Shown here piece after piece: positions 8,262-17,314 of a stretch of 39,383 bases of DNA. Made by a program: the position numbers and the translations under genes. Every line of letters starts with the position of its first letter. The stretch's first letter is position 1. The DNA is taken from the NCBI GenBank assembly GCA_012728655.1, contig JAAYEQ010000005.1:66547-105929 (forward strand). Reading direction: 5' to 3'. Under the pieces are notes generated by a model. The model was not told where the DNA came from, ran no database searches, and was given only the letters and a program-made list of their open reading frames with translations. The stretch is from Syntrophomonadaceae bacterium. Lineage in GTDB: Bacteria; Bacillota; Syntrophomonadia; Syntrophomonadales; DTU052.

Positions 8262-8739
8262 GCGTATTTATTGCACCGGGGTGATCATTATCAACCAGAC
8301 TAGTCGCCTGCACCGGAGCGGTCAGCGGCATCCGGCTGCACCGCGGCGATCATTTGAACTATACCCGTTGCCGCCCTCGTTTCAGCCTTCACCGAAAGCG
8401 GCTCGTTTCCCTGGCGGTCACGGCAATGACGCAGGGTAAGGGCCAAAGCATGCCCCCAATGGTGTTTTGTCGGGTTCCTTGCGGTTTCTTCCGCTGTGAA
8501 CCGGGTGGTGTTTTCCCGCCAGCTTATCGGAAAAAGGGGAGCGGATTGGGGTGCTATGCATTCGAGCCGGCATTCCCTGAGGGTTAATCCCGGGTATTGA
8601 CCCTGAAAATCGGGGAATGATGGGATTTCGCTGGAAATGATGTCGTAACAAAACCCCAGGCCTGTCCACAGAATTTACAAATATTTACTGTGGGTTGCGG
8701 TATAATAGCCCCGTAGCCGGGTCAAAAGGGGTGTTAACC
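8262..8739 (+). other. 478-base gene-free stretch before spoIIE, with repeats and a hairpin
   Basis: No convincing gene. Three imperfect 16-base copies of TGCACCG..G.G.TCA start at 8272, 8309 and 8337. A hairpin AGGGTTAAT (8580-8588) with ATTGACCCT (8596-8604) has no T-tract. The last 70 bases hold the spoIIE promoter region. The rest shows nothing I can name. Confidence 0.4.
8641..8706 (+). promoter_or_regulatory. Candidate spoIIE promoter with 21-bp spacer and a Spo0A-box-like site
   Basis: TTTACA (8674-8679) and a perfect TATAAT (8701-8706) are separated by 21 bases, too far for an ordinary sigma-A promoter. The B. subtilis spoIIE and spoIIG promoters are known for such long spacers and need Spo0A-P. 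TGTCGTA (8641-8647), one mismatch from the Spo0A box TGTCGAA, lies 26 bases upstream of the -35. CCACA/TGTGG flanks the -35 as an inverted repeat. Confidence 0.5.
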
Positions 8740-11187
8740 TTGGACAGGCCTGAAATCTATCCTTTTAAACGTGTGAAAAAGGAGAAATCACAGAGGCCCG
8801 GATTAAAATGGCAGCCCTGGCCGCGGGTTGTGCTCCTCGGTGCCGACGTTCATCGCAGGTTGGGCGCCTTAACCGGGATATTCGATCTGGAAACCGTTGT
8901 CCTCTGGATGATTGCCTTTTTGTTGGGAAGGTCTTTTATCCTGGGTGAGGTACTGCCGTTTGCTCCGGCGTTTGCGGCGGCCTTTGCCTCCAAAAACCGC
9001 AAGCTGGCTTGGGGTATACCTCTCTTTTCCATCCTGGGTCTTCTTACCATGGCCGAGGGTTATCTGATGTGGGGAAATGCCCTGGCCATTGTCGGGGTAT
9101 CTTTCCTTCCCCGGTTTATGACCTTGAGGGAGCCGCGCCGGTGGGTGGCCCTGCCCCTGCTTACCGTGTCCATAATGGTGGTTACCAAGACCCTCTTCCT
9201 GCTGCTTAATAATCCCAATATATATCTGGAGATAGTAATCTTTTTTGAGGCTGTTGCGGCCGGGATCCTTGCTTTTGTGCTGATGGTGGTCCGGGAGGTC
9301 ATCGATGAGGGCAAACCGCTGAAGGAGTTCAACCTGGAAGATGCGGCTTCTTGGATAATCCTGGGAATTGGGGTGCTAATCGGCCTATCCGGGGTTAATG
9401 TTTTCGGCATGTCCCTCTCCGGAATCACCTGTCGGCTGGGGATAATGCTGGCCGCCTTTCTATGGGGCATCGGCGGCGGAACCGTGGTCGGAGTCGCGGT
9501 GGGGGTTATTCCGGCAATGGCCAACCTGGCTCTGCCAAAAGTCCTGGCCATATATGCGCTGTCAGGATTGCTGGCCGGAGCTTTCCGGGCATTCGGCCGG
9601 GTAGGGGTGGGGTTGGGTTTTGTGACCGGCAACCTTATTATGTCGGTCCTTTTGATGGACAGCGGGCAGGCCATATCCGGATTGTGGGAGACGGGCCTGG
9701 CCGTGGCGGCGTTTCTCCTTATGCCCAGGGATTTTCAAAACCATATGCCGGTAAAGACAATAGGACCCTTGGGCTATTCCGATAAAGAGGAGGCGGCGGC
9801 CAGCCATCTGAAGCAGTGGACGGCCGAGCGCATGAATAACCTGGCCAAGGTATTTGAGGAGATATCCATGACCTTTGTCGAACCCGAGACGGCGGAACCG
9901 GAACCCCGGGAATCCTCCGGTATCGGACGGGTAATGCAGAACATCTCCGAGGTCCTGTGCCAGGGATGCAGCCTGTACCAGACCTGCTGGGAACGTGAAT
10001 TCTACCAGACCTATCGCGACTTTTTCAACCTGGTCAGCCTCACGGAAATAAAAGGACAGCTTGAGTTTGATGACCTGCCGGTTGAGGTTAAGCGGCGGTG
10101 TCTGAGATCGCGGGATCTCTGTGCCGCGGTCAACCGGGTTCTGGAGACCACCCGGATAAACGAGTTCTGGGAGGGGAAGATCGAGGAATCCCGCGATCTG
10201 ATATCGCAGCAGCTCAAAGGGGTGAGCGGGGTGATAAAAAATCTTGCCCGGGAGCTCGACCTCAAAACCGTGGTGGATACTGAATTGCAGGAGCGGCTGA
10301 TGAAGGACTGTAAAGAGTTGGGGGTCCCGGTTAAACACGTAGTCCCGGTGATCGCCGGTAATAACCAGGTATTCATCCGGGTGACAGCGGAAGCCTGTCT
10401 GGATCGGGAAACCTGCGATAATCTCCTGGCCCCGGGGATATCGGCTTTAATGGATACCCGCTACGAGGTAAGCCATCGCAAGTGTCCGCGGGGTAATTGG
10501 GGCACCTGTGAATTCACCCTGGCCCGCACCTTCAACTTCAGGGTCAACACCGGAGTATCCCAACTGGCCAAAAGCGACGTATCGGGGGACAGTTTCAATG
10601 TGGTGACGCTCAAGGATGGCCGGGAATTGATAGTATTAAGTGACGGCATGGGGGTGGGACGCAAAGCCGCCCAGGAGAGCAAGGCCACGGTTAACCTGTT
10701 GGAAGAATTGTTTAACATCGGTTTCGGGCAGGAGGTAGCCATAAAAACTGTCAACTCGGTTCTCATGCTGCGGCAGCGGGAGAGCTTCGCCACCGTTGAC
10801 CTGGCCCTGATCGACCTTTACAGCGGGGAAATCGAATCCATAAAAATCGGAGGAGTTCCTTCATTCCTTAAGCGCGGCAGTCGGGTGGGGATTATATCCA
10901 GCAGCAACCTGCCCATCGGGGTGGTGGAGGATCTCGACATTCCCACCGAAAGGCGGGCCATGCTGCCCGGTGACATGCTGGTCATGGTGACTGACGGGGT
11001 CCTGGATCCCGGCAAACTGATAGATGGCCGCGGTTTGTGGTTGCGCGATTTTCTGGCCCGGACCAATGAGAACGATCCCCACCGCCTGTCGGAGATGATA
11101 ATCAACCGGGCCCTGGCTTTGGCCCGGGGTGAACCGCGGGACGACATGACCGTCATCTGTGCCCGGGTTGAACGCAATCAAGGTTAA
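8740..11187 (+). CDS. spoIIE: Stage II sporulation protein E, membrane-anchored serine phosphatase
   Basis: SpoIIE dephosphorylates SpoIIAA in the forespore to release sigma-F, and links this to the asymmetric septum. The 815-residue length is close to the 827 of B. subtilis. The N-terminal third is about ten membrane helices (starting near LETVVLWMIAFLLG), the middle is a linker with a Cys cluster (near bases 9957-9987), and the C-terminal PPM phosphatase domain starts near SGDSFNV with the metal-site segment LSDGMGVG and ends with VTDGVLD and DDMTV. The start is TTG 8740 with AAAGGGG 8 bases upstream; the frame is open earlier, but the TATAAT at 8701 lies in that extension, so it cannot all be translated. 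It is proof of an endospore former. Confidence 0.95.
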   Translation: MDRPEIYPFKRVKKEKSQRPGLKWQPWPRVVLLGADVHRRLGALTGIFDLETVVLWMIAFLLGRSFILGEVLPFAPAFAAAFASKNRKLAWGIPLFSILGLLTMAEGYLMWGNALAIVGVSFLPRFMTLREPRRWVALPLLTVSIMVVTKTLFLLLNNPNIYLEIVIFFEAVAAGILAFVLMVVREVIDEGKPLKEFNLEDAASWIILGIGVLIGLSGVNVFGMSLSGITCRLGIMLAAFLWGIGGGTVVGVAVGVIPAMANLALPKVLAIYALSGLLAGAFRAFGRVGVGLGFVTGNLIMSVLLMDSGQAISGLWETGLAVAAFLLMPRDFQNHMPVKTIGPLGYSDKEEAAASHLKQWTAERMNNLAKVFEEISMTFVEPETAEPEPRESSGIGRVMQNISEVLCQGCSLYQTCWEREFYQTYRDFFNLVSLTEIKGQLEFDDLPVEVKRRCLRSRDLCAAVNRVLETTRINEFWEGKIEESRDLISQQLKGVSGVIKNLARELDLKTVVDTELQERLMKDCKELGVPVKHVVPVIAGNNQVFIRVTAEACLDRETCDNLLAPGISALMDTRYEVSHRKCPRGNWGTCEFTLARTFNFRVNTGVSQLAKSDVSGDSFNVVTLKDGRELIVLSDGMGVGRKAAQESKATVNLLEELFNIGFGQEVAIKTVNSVLMLRQRESFATVDLALIDLYSGEIESIKIGGVPSFLKRGSRVGIISSSNLPIGVVEDLDIPTERRAMLPGDMLVMVTDGVLDPGKLIDGRGLWLRDFLARTNENDPHRLSEMIINRALALARGEPRDDMTVICARVERNQG

Positions 11188-11360
11188 AGGGGCTGCAGCC
11201 GGGGAACCTGATGTGGTACAGGATGTGTCGCCAAACGGAGGGCTCGGGCACCTGTAAACACCGTCGTCGATCACGGATGGGGGCGGCAGTTTTGGGGAGA
11301 GATGGTGACCGAGGTGGGGGCGGCAGACAAGAATATAAAAATCTGGTACACTACAGATGA

Positions 11361-11400
11361 GGGGGCGGAAAACAAAACCGCTCCCGCTGTTTTTATTTTG
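11361..11400 (+). terminator. Rho-independent terminator of spoIIE
   Basis: GGGGGCGG (11361-11368) pairs with CCGCTCCC (11378-11385), with one G-T pair, over an A-rich loop, followed by a T-rich tail from 11390. The rest of the spoIIE-tilS gap (11188-11360) holds only a repeated GGGGGCGGCAG (near 11279 and 11316). Confidence 0.75.
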
Positions 11401-11437
11401 TTTGGAATCTGAGATAATTAACTCTATGCGGGGGACA

Positions 11438-12811
11438 ATGACATTAAAAAGGGTAAGAGAATACATCGCCGACCATCGCCTGATTGCCGCTGGTGACCTG
11501 GTGGTGGCGGGGGTATCCGGAGGGCCGGACTCGGTTGCTCTCCTGCACATGCTCTTGCAACTGCAGGAGGCTTTGGGGTTTCGGGTGCATGCGGCGCACC
11601 TGCATCACGGGCTGCGGGATGAAGCCGACCGGGACCAGGAGCTGGTTGAGTCCGTCTGCCGGGAGTGGGGGGTCCCGCTGTCCTGGCGCCGGGTTGATGT
11701 GGCCCGGATGGCAGGGGAAAAAAAGATGTCGGTGGAAGAAGCGGGGCGGGAAGTCCGGTATCGTTTTCTGGAGGATGTGCGCCGGGAAATCGGCGGCCAC
11801 AAGATTGCTACCGCCCACCACCGGGGTGATCAGGCGGAAACCATACTCCTGCACCTGATTCAGGGCACCGGAGCCACGGGGCTGCAGGGGATTTTGCCTC
11901 TGCGCGACCGCATCATCCGGCCGCTGCTGGATTTAAGCAAAACCGAAATCATGGATTATCTGGAATATCACCGCCTGCCCTATCGTATTGACAGTTCAAA
12001 CTTTGACAACAATTATCTCAGGAACCGGATTCGCCTTGAACTGTTACCCTTTCTGGAGCAGAGGTTCAATCCCGGCATGGTGGATGTGCTCTGCCGCCTG
12101 GCAGCGGTTATGAGAGAAGAAAACCGTTACTGGGACGAACTGGTTGCAGAGGTTATGCATGAAGTGGTGCAAGAGGGGGAGGAGGGGCCGCTGACGGTCA
12201 GGGCGGATCGACTGCAGCCCATGCCCCTGGCTCTCAAGCGGCGGCTGATTTACCGGATCCTGCAGCAGGCCGGCGGCCGGAGGGTGTCCTGGGATGATGT
12301 GGAACGGGTAATCGATCTGTTGTCACAACCGGAATCGGGCCGCCGGGTACCGGTAAGCGGCGGCCGGTGGGTCAGGAGATCATATGAGGTGCTGGAATTC
12401 GGCATCGAGGAATCGGCCCCTGTTGATTTCTGTTATGAATTGCCGGTTCCCGGCCGGATCGAGATCAAGGAGATCGGTTTATTGGTGTCGGCCCGGCTGC
12501 TGTCGGAGCCCCCGGCGGCTGCGGCCGATGAGGTTGCGGTTTTCGATTGGGAGGCCTTGAAAAAACCGCTCTTTATCCGCTCGCGGCGGCCGGGAGATAC
12601 CTTCCGTCCACTGGGTCTGGGGGGCAGTCAAAAGCTGAAAAAATACCTCATCGATAAAAAGATTCCGCGGCAGCAGCGGGAGCGCATCGCAATCCTGGCG
12701 GCTGATGATGAAATCTACTGGGTTATCGGCCATCGCCAGGATGAAAGAGGCAAGGTGGGCCCGGGCACCAGGAAAATCCTGGAGGTTAGGGCGTCTCATG
12801 TCGACAAATAG
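11438..12811 (+). CDS. tilS: tRNA(Ile)-lysidine synthase
   Basis: Uses ATP and lysine to convert cytidine-34 of the AUA-reading tRNA(Ile) to lysidine, an essential step. The N-type ATP-pyrophosphatase loop SGGPDS is at residues 27-32, followed by HLHHGLRDEADRD and the HHRGDQAET segment near residue 125. The C-terminal TilS domains extend to residue 457, including FIRSRRPGDTFRPLGLGG, a well-conserved C-terminal motif. The frame opens 81 bases earlier, but ATG 11438 gives the usual family N-terminus; GGGGG lies only 3 bases before it, so the start is probable, not certain. ftsH follows 65 bases later, as in many Firmicutes, but with its own promoter. Confidence 0.94.
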   Translation: MTLKRVREYIADHRLIAAGDLVVAGVSGGPDSVALLHMLLQLQEALGFRVHAAHLHHGLRDEADRDQELVESVCREWGVPLSWRRVDVARMAGEKKMSVEEAGREVRYRFLEDVRREIGGHKIATAHHRGDQAETILLHLIQGTGATGLQGILPLRDRIIRPLLDLSKTEIMDYLEYHRLPYRIDSSNFDNNYLRNRIRLELLPFLEQRFNPGMVDVLCRLAAVMREENRYWDELVAEVMHEVVQEGEEGPLTVRADRLQPMPLALKRRLIYRILQQAGGRRVSWDDVERVIDLLSQPESGRRVPVSGGRWVRRSYEVLEFGIEESAPVDFCYELPVPGRIEIKEIGLLVSARLLSEPPAAAADEVAVFDWEALKKPLFIRSRRPGDTFRPLGLGGSQKLKKYLIDKKIPRQQRERIAILAADDEIYWVIGHRQDERGKVGPGTRKILEVRASHVDK

Positions 12812-12819
12812 TACCTTCG

Positions 12820-12849
12820 TTGCACGTGAAAATTGAATTATGCTACAAT
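12820..12849 (+). promoter_or_regulatory. Sigma-A promoter of ftsH
   Basis: TTGCAC (12820-12825), an 18-base spacer, and TACAAT (12844-12849) preceded by TGC, an extended -10. It lies between tilS and ftsH, about 28 bases before the ftsH start. Confidence 0.6.
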
Positions 12850-12876
12850 TTATCACAGACTAGCTAGGGGGGGGAC

Positions 12877-14697
12877 ATGTTGGAAAGAACCCTGAAAAAT
12901 ATCGCAATTTATGCGTTAATAGTCCTAATCGCTCTATTTGCTATTAAATGGACTTCCCCGCCAGAAGAAACCAAGCAGGAGATTGATTACAACGCCTTTT
13001 ACCAGGCGGTTTTGGACGGTAAGGTTAAAAGCGTAACGATAACCCCGAAGAACGGGGTTTACCTGGTGGAAGGGGAATATAAAGACGGTAAAGCCTTCAC
13101 CACCACCGCATTTCTGGAAGAGAACCTGCCGGAGGTGCTGCGAGAGCATAAGGTGGCCGTTGATCCCCAACCAACCCCTGAACCGGCTTGGTGGACTGGT
13201 TTGTTGACCACGTTCCTGCCGGTTTTACTGTTGATCGGTTTTATGGTGCTGATGATGCAGCAGACCCAGGGCGGCGGCAACCGGGTAATGCAGTTTGGCC
13301 GCAGCCGGGCCCGCATGATGAATCCGGACGCGAGACGGGTTACATTTCAGGATGTGGCCGGGGCTGACGAGGCCAAGGAAGAGCTGCAGGAGGTCATCGA
13401 TTTCCTGACCAACCCTTCCAAGTTCGTGCAGATCGGTGCCAAGATCCCGAAGGGGGTGCTGCTCTACGGACCACCGGGAACCGGTAAGACCTTGCTGGCC
13501 AAGGCGGTGGCGGGTGAAGCCGGGGTGCCCTTCTTTTCCATCAGCGGTTCCGATTTTGTGGAGATGTTTGTGGGTGTGGGCGCATCCCGGGTACGGGATC
13601 TGTTCGAACAGGCCAAAAAGAATTCGCCATGTATTGTTTTTATCGATGAGATCGATGCCGTGGGAAGGCAGCGAGGCGCCGGCTTGGGAGGCGGTCACGA
13701 CGAGAGGGAGCAGACCTTGAACCAGTTGCTGGTGGAGATGGACGGGTTCTCCACCAACGAAGGGATCATTGTGATGGCGGCCACCAACCGTCCTGACATT
13801 CTTGATCCCGCACTGCTGCGTCCGGGTCGCTTTGACCGCCATATCACCATTGACCGGCCGGATGTCAAAGGGCGGCAGGCTATACTGGAGGTCCATATCC
13901 GCAACAAACCGATCGACCCCGATATCGACCTGGAGGTGCTGGCCAAGAGAACGCCCGGTTTTACCGGAGCCGATCTGGCCAATATGGTGAACGAGGCCGC
14001 TCTGCTGGCCGCCCGGCGCAACAAGCGCAGTATCGGTATGCAGGAGATGGAGGAAGCCATTGAAAGGGTTATTGCCGGACCGGAGAAGAAATCGCGGGTT
14101 ATATCTGAATCGGAAAAACGGCTGGTAGCCTATCATGAGGCCGGACACGCCGTGGTCAGTTATTTTCTGGAACACACCGACAAGCTGCACAAGATATCGA
14201 TTATTCCCCGGGGAAGAGCCGGGGGATACACCCTGTTGCTCCCGGAAGAGGACCGGAATTATATCACCAAATCCAAACTGCTGGATGACGTGGTGGTCCT
14301 AATGGGAGGAAGGGTGGCGGAAAGCCTGGTCCTGAATGAGATCAGCACCGGCGCCCAGAACGATCTGCAGCGGGCCACCGATATCGTGCGCAGGATGATC
14401 ACCGAATACGGGATGTCGGAGGAGCTGGGGCCGCTGACCTTCGGCCGTCGACATGAGGAGGTTTTCCTGGGGCGCGACCTGGGACATGATCGCAATTATT
14501 CGGAAGCGATTGCCTTTGCCATTGACAAAGAGGCGCGCGCTTTTGTCGAAACCGCTTATAACAGAGCCAAAGAAATCCTGGAAACCCATATCGACAAGCT
14601 GCACCAGGTGGCCAACAGGTTGATGGAAGTGGAGATAATGGATGGAGAGGAGTTCAGGGCAATCATGGAGGGTGAAAATTCCAAGGGGGAATCGTAA
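12877..14697 (+). CDS. ftsH: ATP-dependent zinc metalloprotease FtsH
   Basis: Membrane-bound AAA+ protease that removes damaged or short-lived membrane and cytoplasmic proteins. It has 606 residues. Transmembrane helices are at about 9-24 and 108-127 with a small extracytoplasmic domain between. Walker A GPPGTGKT is at 198-205, Walker B ends at IDEID (256-260), and the second region of homology covers about 300-322. The zinc site is HEAGH (420-424) with Asp496 as third ligand. The start ATG follows a GGGGGGGG stretch. The stop TAA abuts the TTG start of ndk, so the two are translationally linked. Confidence 0.97.
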   Translation: MLERTLKNIAIYALIVLIALFAIKWTSPPEETKQEIDYNAFYQAVLDGKVKSVTITPKNGVYLVEGEYKDGKAFTTTAFLEENLPEVLREHKVAVDPQPTPEPAWWTGLLTTFLPVLLLIGFMVLMMQQTQGGGNRVMQFGRSRARMMNPDARRVTFQDVAGADEAKEELQEVIDFLTNPSKFVQIGAKIPKGVLLYGPPGTGKTLLAKAVAGEAGVPFFSISGSDFVEMFVGVGASRVRDLFEQAKKNSPCIVFIDEIDAVGRQRGAGLGGGHDEREQTLNQLLVEMDGFSTNEGIIVMAATNRPDILDPALLRPGRFDRHITIDRPDVKGRQAILEVHIRNKPIDPDIDLEVLAKRTPGFTGADLANMVNEAALLAARRNKRSIGMQEMEEAIERVIAGPEKKSRVISESEKRLVAYHEAGHAVVSYFLEHTDKLHKISIIPRGRAGGYTLLLPEEDRNYITKSKLLDDVVVLMGGRVAESLVLNEISTGAQNDLQRATDIVRRMITEYGMSEELGPLTFGRRHEEVFLGRDLGHDRNYSEAIAFAIDKEARAFVETAYNRAKEILETHIDKLHQVANRLMEVEIMDGEEFRAIMEGENSKGES

Positions 14698-15114
14698 TTG
14701 GAAAGAACCTTCCTTATGGTAAAGCCTGACGGGGTAGAGCGCGGCCTGATCGGTCAGGTTATAAGCCGTCTTGAGAACAAGGGTTTTCGCATGGTGGCCA
14801 TGAAGATGCTCCGGATCAGTGAAGAGCTGGCCAGAGAGCAATACGCGGAACATGCCGGAAAACCCTTTTTTGATGAGATGCTGTCCTTCATGACCTCGGG
14901 GCCGGTGGTGGCCATGGTCTGGGAAGGCCGCGGCGTAATCCAATCGGTTCGCCGGCTGATGGGAGCGACCGACCCCGCCCAGGCTGCGCCGGGCACTATC
15001 CGCGGGGATATGGGAACATCGATATCGAGGAATGTGGTGCACGGCTCCGACAGCCCGGCCGCCGCCGAGCGCGAAATCAAGCTCTTCTTTGATAGCGGCG
15101 AAATCCTGGCCTGA
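14698..15114 (+). CDS. ndk: Nucleoside diphosphate kinase
   Basis: Transfers the gamma phosphate of ATP to nucleoside diphosphates through a phosphohistidine. It has 138 residues, the usual family size. The catalytic His115 lies in NVVHGSDS and the N-terminal KPDGVERG is intact. The start is TTG, immediately after the ftsH stop, with AAGGGGGA 7 bases upstream; no other in-frame start gives a complete N-terminus. This tight ftsH-ndk coupling is unusual compared with Bacillus, where the genes are apart. Confidence 0.96.
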   Translation: MERTFLMVKPDGVERGLIGQVISRLENKGFRMVAMKMLRISEELAREQYAEHAGKPFFDEMLSFMTSGPVVAMVWEGRGVIQSVRRLMGATDPAQAAPGTIRGDMGTSISRNVVHGSDSPAAAEREIKLFFDSGEILA

Positions 15115-15183
15115 TGCGGCCGGTATCGGTGCCGACAGTGGGAAAACGCGGTGCAGAAAATAATTTCCAGGCAAGTTAGAAAT

Positions 15184-15236
15184 CCGGGTTGGTTTGTTCA
15201 CGAGAGTAGGCGGCTTTCTTGTTCACAAAACCCCGG
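15184..15236 (+). other. Imperfect long inverted repeat between ndk and fhs
   Basis: The segment beginning CCGGGTT at 15184 pairs imperfectly with the segment ending AACCCCGG at 15236. The octamer TTGTTCAC occurs twice inside (near 15194 and 15219). There is no T-tract, so it may be a weak terminator of ndk or a processing site. Confidence 0.3.
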
Positions 15237-15292
15237 ACGTCTTGCCTCCAGCCGAATTTTGTTGGTACTGGCCGATTCCCGGGGGATACAAG

Positions 15293-15298
15293 TATAAT
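15293..15298 (+). promoter_or_regulatory. -10 element of the fhs promoter
   Basis: A perfect TATAAT lies at 15293-15298, about 74 bases before the fhs start. I see no good -35 at 16-18 bases, so an activator or another -35 may be involved. A TGCCCA/TGGGCA hairpin (15309-15335) and the Rex-like site follow downstream. Confidence 0.4.
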
Positions 15299-15335
15299 AG
15301 GATCATAGTGCCCAGATAAACAGCAGTTGTGGGCA

Positions 15336-15353
15336 TTGTGAATTGGATCACAA
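15336..15353 (+). promoter_or_regulatory. Rex-like 18-bp operator in front of fhs
   Basis: TTGTGAATTGGATCACAA is an inverted repeat with 6-bp perfect arms. It differs by one base from the redox-repressor Rex consensus TTGTGAA-N4-TTCACAA. It also fits the CRP/FNR-family pattern TGTGA-N6-TCACA. It lies downstream of the -10 and 18 bases before the GTG start, the position of a repressor site. Confidence 0.55.
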
Positions 15354-15371
15354 AAGCAGGGGGGCCGGAAT

Positions 15372-17039
15372 GTGAAAAGCGATATTGACATTGCTCAGGA
15401 GGCACGACTGGAGAGGATTGAAGCCATAGCTGAGAAGGCCGGATTGTTGGCGGATGAGATTGAACCTTACGGGCGGAATAAAGCCAAGGTATCCCTGACG
15501 GTCATGGAGCGGCTCCAGGGGCGTACCCCGGGCAAACTCGTCCTGGTTACGGCAATAAATCCAACCGCAGCGGGAGAAGGTAAGACAACCGTTACCATTG
15601 GACTGGGCCAGGCGTTGAATCGTATCGGCAAAAAAGCGATCATCGCATTGCGGGAGCCCAGCCTGGGCCCGTGTTTTGGGGTAAAAGGCGGTGCCACCGG
15701 AGGGGGATACTCCCAGGTGGTGCCGATGGAGGATATCAATCTGCACTTTACCGGAGACATTCACGCCGTCAGCACCGCCCACAACCTGCTGGCGGACTTG
15801 GTTACCAACAGCTATTATTTTGGTAATCCGCAGGGCATTTCTCCAACTCGGATTACCTGGCGGCGGGTCGTGGACCTGAATGACCGCTTCCTGCGCAAGG
15901 TAGTGATCGGTTTGGGGGGTAAAGCCCACGGCATACCCCTGGAGACCGGGTATGATATCTCCGTAGCCTCGGAGGTTATGGCCTGTCTTTGCTTAAGCCG
16001 CGACCTCATGGATTTGAAATCCCGACTGAGCAAAATTATTGTCGCCTACACCGACAGCGGCGAACCGGTAACCGCCCGGGATATGCAGGCGGTAGGTTCC
16101 ATGACCGTGCTGCTTAAGGATGCCATCAAGCCCAATCTGGTGCAAACCCTGGAAAACACTCCGGCCTTTGTCCACGGAGGGCCGTTTGCCAATATTGCCC
16201 ACGGATGTTCCAGCCTGATCGCCACCGAGATGGGCCTTAAGCTGGGGGATTATCTGATAACCGAGGCCGGATTCGGTGCGGACCTGGGGGCGGAGAAATT
16301 CATGAATATCAAGTGCCGACTGCTGGGGCGGGGGCCGGATGCGGTGGTAATAGTAGCTTCAATCCGGGCGCTCAAGCTCCATGGCGGTGCCGAGAAAGTC
16401 CATTTGACCGTTCCCGATGACCAAGCGGTGGGCCGAGGGCTGGCCAATCTGCAGAAGCATATTGAAAACGTAAGGAAGTTCGGGCTGTCGCCGGTGGTGG
16501 CTCTCAATCGGTTCCCGACCGATGCCGAGGATGAAATTGAGGTGGTGAAGAGCTTCTGCCGGGAGATGGGAACCCGATTTGCGGAAACCCATGTCTGGGA
16601 AGCCGGGGGCGAGGGAGGTATCGAGCTGGCGCGGCAGGTTATTGAGGCTGCCGAAAATCCTTCAGAATTTAATTTCCTTTATGAACTGAACCGGCCGTTG
16701 ACGGAGAAGATTGACACCATTGCCCGTGAGATATACGGGGCCGCGCGGGTTGACTACCTGGGTCCGGCCTTAAAAACCCTGCAGGACTTGGAGCGGTTGG
16801 GCTTTGGGGACCTGCCCATTTGTGTGGCCAAGACCCAGTACTCCCTTTCAGACAATCCTTCAGTTGTTGGACGACCCGAGGGATTCAACGTCACCGTTCG
16901 TGAGGTGCGCATTTCAGCCGGGGCCCGGTTTGTTGTCCCCCTGATGGGCGACATACTTACCATGCCGGGGCTGCCGCGTCACCCTGCAGCCCATAATATT
17001 GATATCGATGATAACGGCCGCATTACCGGACTTTTCTAA
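15372..17039 (+). CDS. fhs: Formate-tetrahydrofolate ligase
   Basis: Joins formate to tetrahydrofolate with ATP to give 10-formyl-THF, the entry (or, in formate oxidisers, exit) step of the methyl branch of the Wood-Ljungdahl pathway. It has 555 residues, full family length. The P-loop region is TAAGEGKTT near residue 62, followed by LREPSLGPCFGVKGGATGGG, a conserved substrate-site segment. The start is GTG 15372, with AGGGGGG about 8 bases upstream. It is a single gene between ndk and the folate block, with a strong terminator at its end and a Rex-like site in front, so control by the NADH/NAD ratio is likely. Confidence 0.97.
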   Translation: MKSDIDIAQEARLERIEAIAEKAGLLADEIEPYGRNKAKVSLTVMERLQGRTPGKLVLVTAINPTAAGEGKTTVTIGLGQALNRIGKKAIIALREPSLGPCFGVKGGATGGGYSQVVPMEDINLHFTGDIHAVSTAHNLLADLVTNSYYFGNPQGISPTRITWRRVVDLNDRFLRKVVIGLGGKAHGIPLETGYDISVASEVMACLCLSRDLMDLKSRLSKIIVAYTDSGEPVTARDMQAVGSMTVLLKDAIKPNLVQTLENTPAFVHGGPFANIAHGCSSLIATEMGLKLGDYLITEAGFGADLGAEKFMNIKCRLLGRGPDAVVIVASIRALKLHGGAEKVHLTVPDDQAVGRGLANLQKHIENVRKFGLSPVVALNRFPTDAEDEIEVVKSFCREMGTRFAETHVWEAGGEGGIELARQVIEAAENPSEFNFLYELNRPLTEKIDTIAREIYGAARVDYLGPALKTLQDLERLGFGDLPICVAKTQYSLSDNPSVVGRPEGFNVTVREVRISAGARFVVPLMGDILTMPGLPRHPAAHNIDIDDNGRITGLF

Positions 17040-17095
17040 CCGCATAAGAAAATGAAAACAAGTTGGCGAATGGGACCAAATTGTGGTCATGATTA

Positions 17096-17136
17096 CAGGC
17101 GCAGCATCATCAGAGGTGCAGATGCGCCTGTTTTTT
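17096..17136 (+). terminator. Rho-independent terminator of fhs
   Basis: CAGGCGCA (17096-17103) pairs with TGCGCCTG (17123-17130), followed by six T (17131-17136). Confidence 0.9.
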
Positions 17137-17165
17137 CACGTTGGCAAAATACGAAGGAGACGGTT

Positions 17166-17267
17166 TTGCGTTTACGCCGCCTGCCCGGCTGCATCGGGCA
17201 AAAATGCAAATGCAACCTATGCAGGTTAAAAAATGGATTATATAATAAATGTACTCAAATTATATAA
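17166..17267 (+). CDS. Possible small cysteine-rich protein (33 residues)
   Basis: A TTG start at 17166 has AAGGAG 6 bases upstream (17154-17159). It would encode 33 residues with five cysteines: Cys9, 14, 16, 19 and 29, the first four packed as C-x4-C-x-C-x2-C, with several lysines and arginines. Such a pattern could bind a metal. It starts just after the fhs terminator, has no visible promoter of its own, and precedes the HD-domain gene of the folate block. It may be chance; I recognise no family. Confidence 0.25.
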   Translation: MRLRRLPGCIGQKCKCNLCRLKNGLYNKCTQII

Positions 17268-17314
17268 CAGGCCTTCGGTTGCCGGAAACGGCGGTCAAAG
17301 ATACAGAAGGCCGG

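Noticed and set aside
8354-8587. 77-residue open frame before spoIIE
   Set aside because: No ribosome site, atypical composition (Cys, Pro, Arg) and no recognisable motif.
13225-14190. 321-residue open frame on the minus strand
   Set aside because: Opposite strand of ftsH; composition is that of a mirror frame.
15115-15371. ZTP (pfl) or THF riboswitch upstream of fhs
   Set aside because: I looked for the conserved CCGCCUGGGC and related elements and found none; a protein operator fits better.
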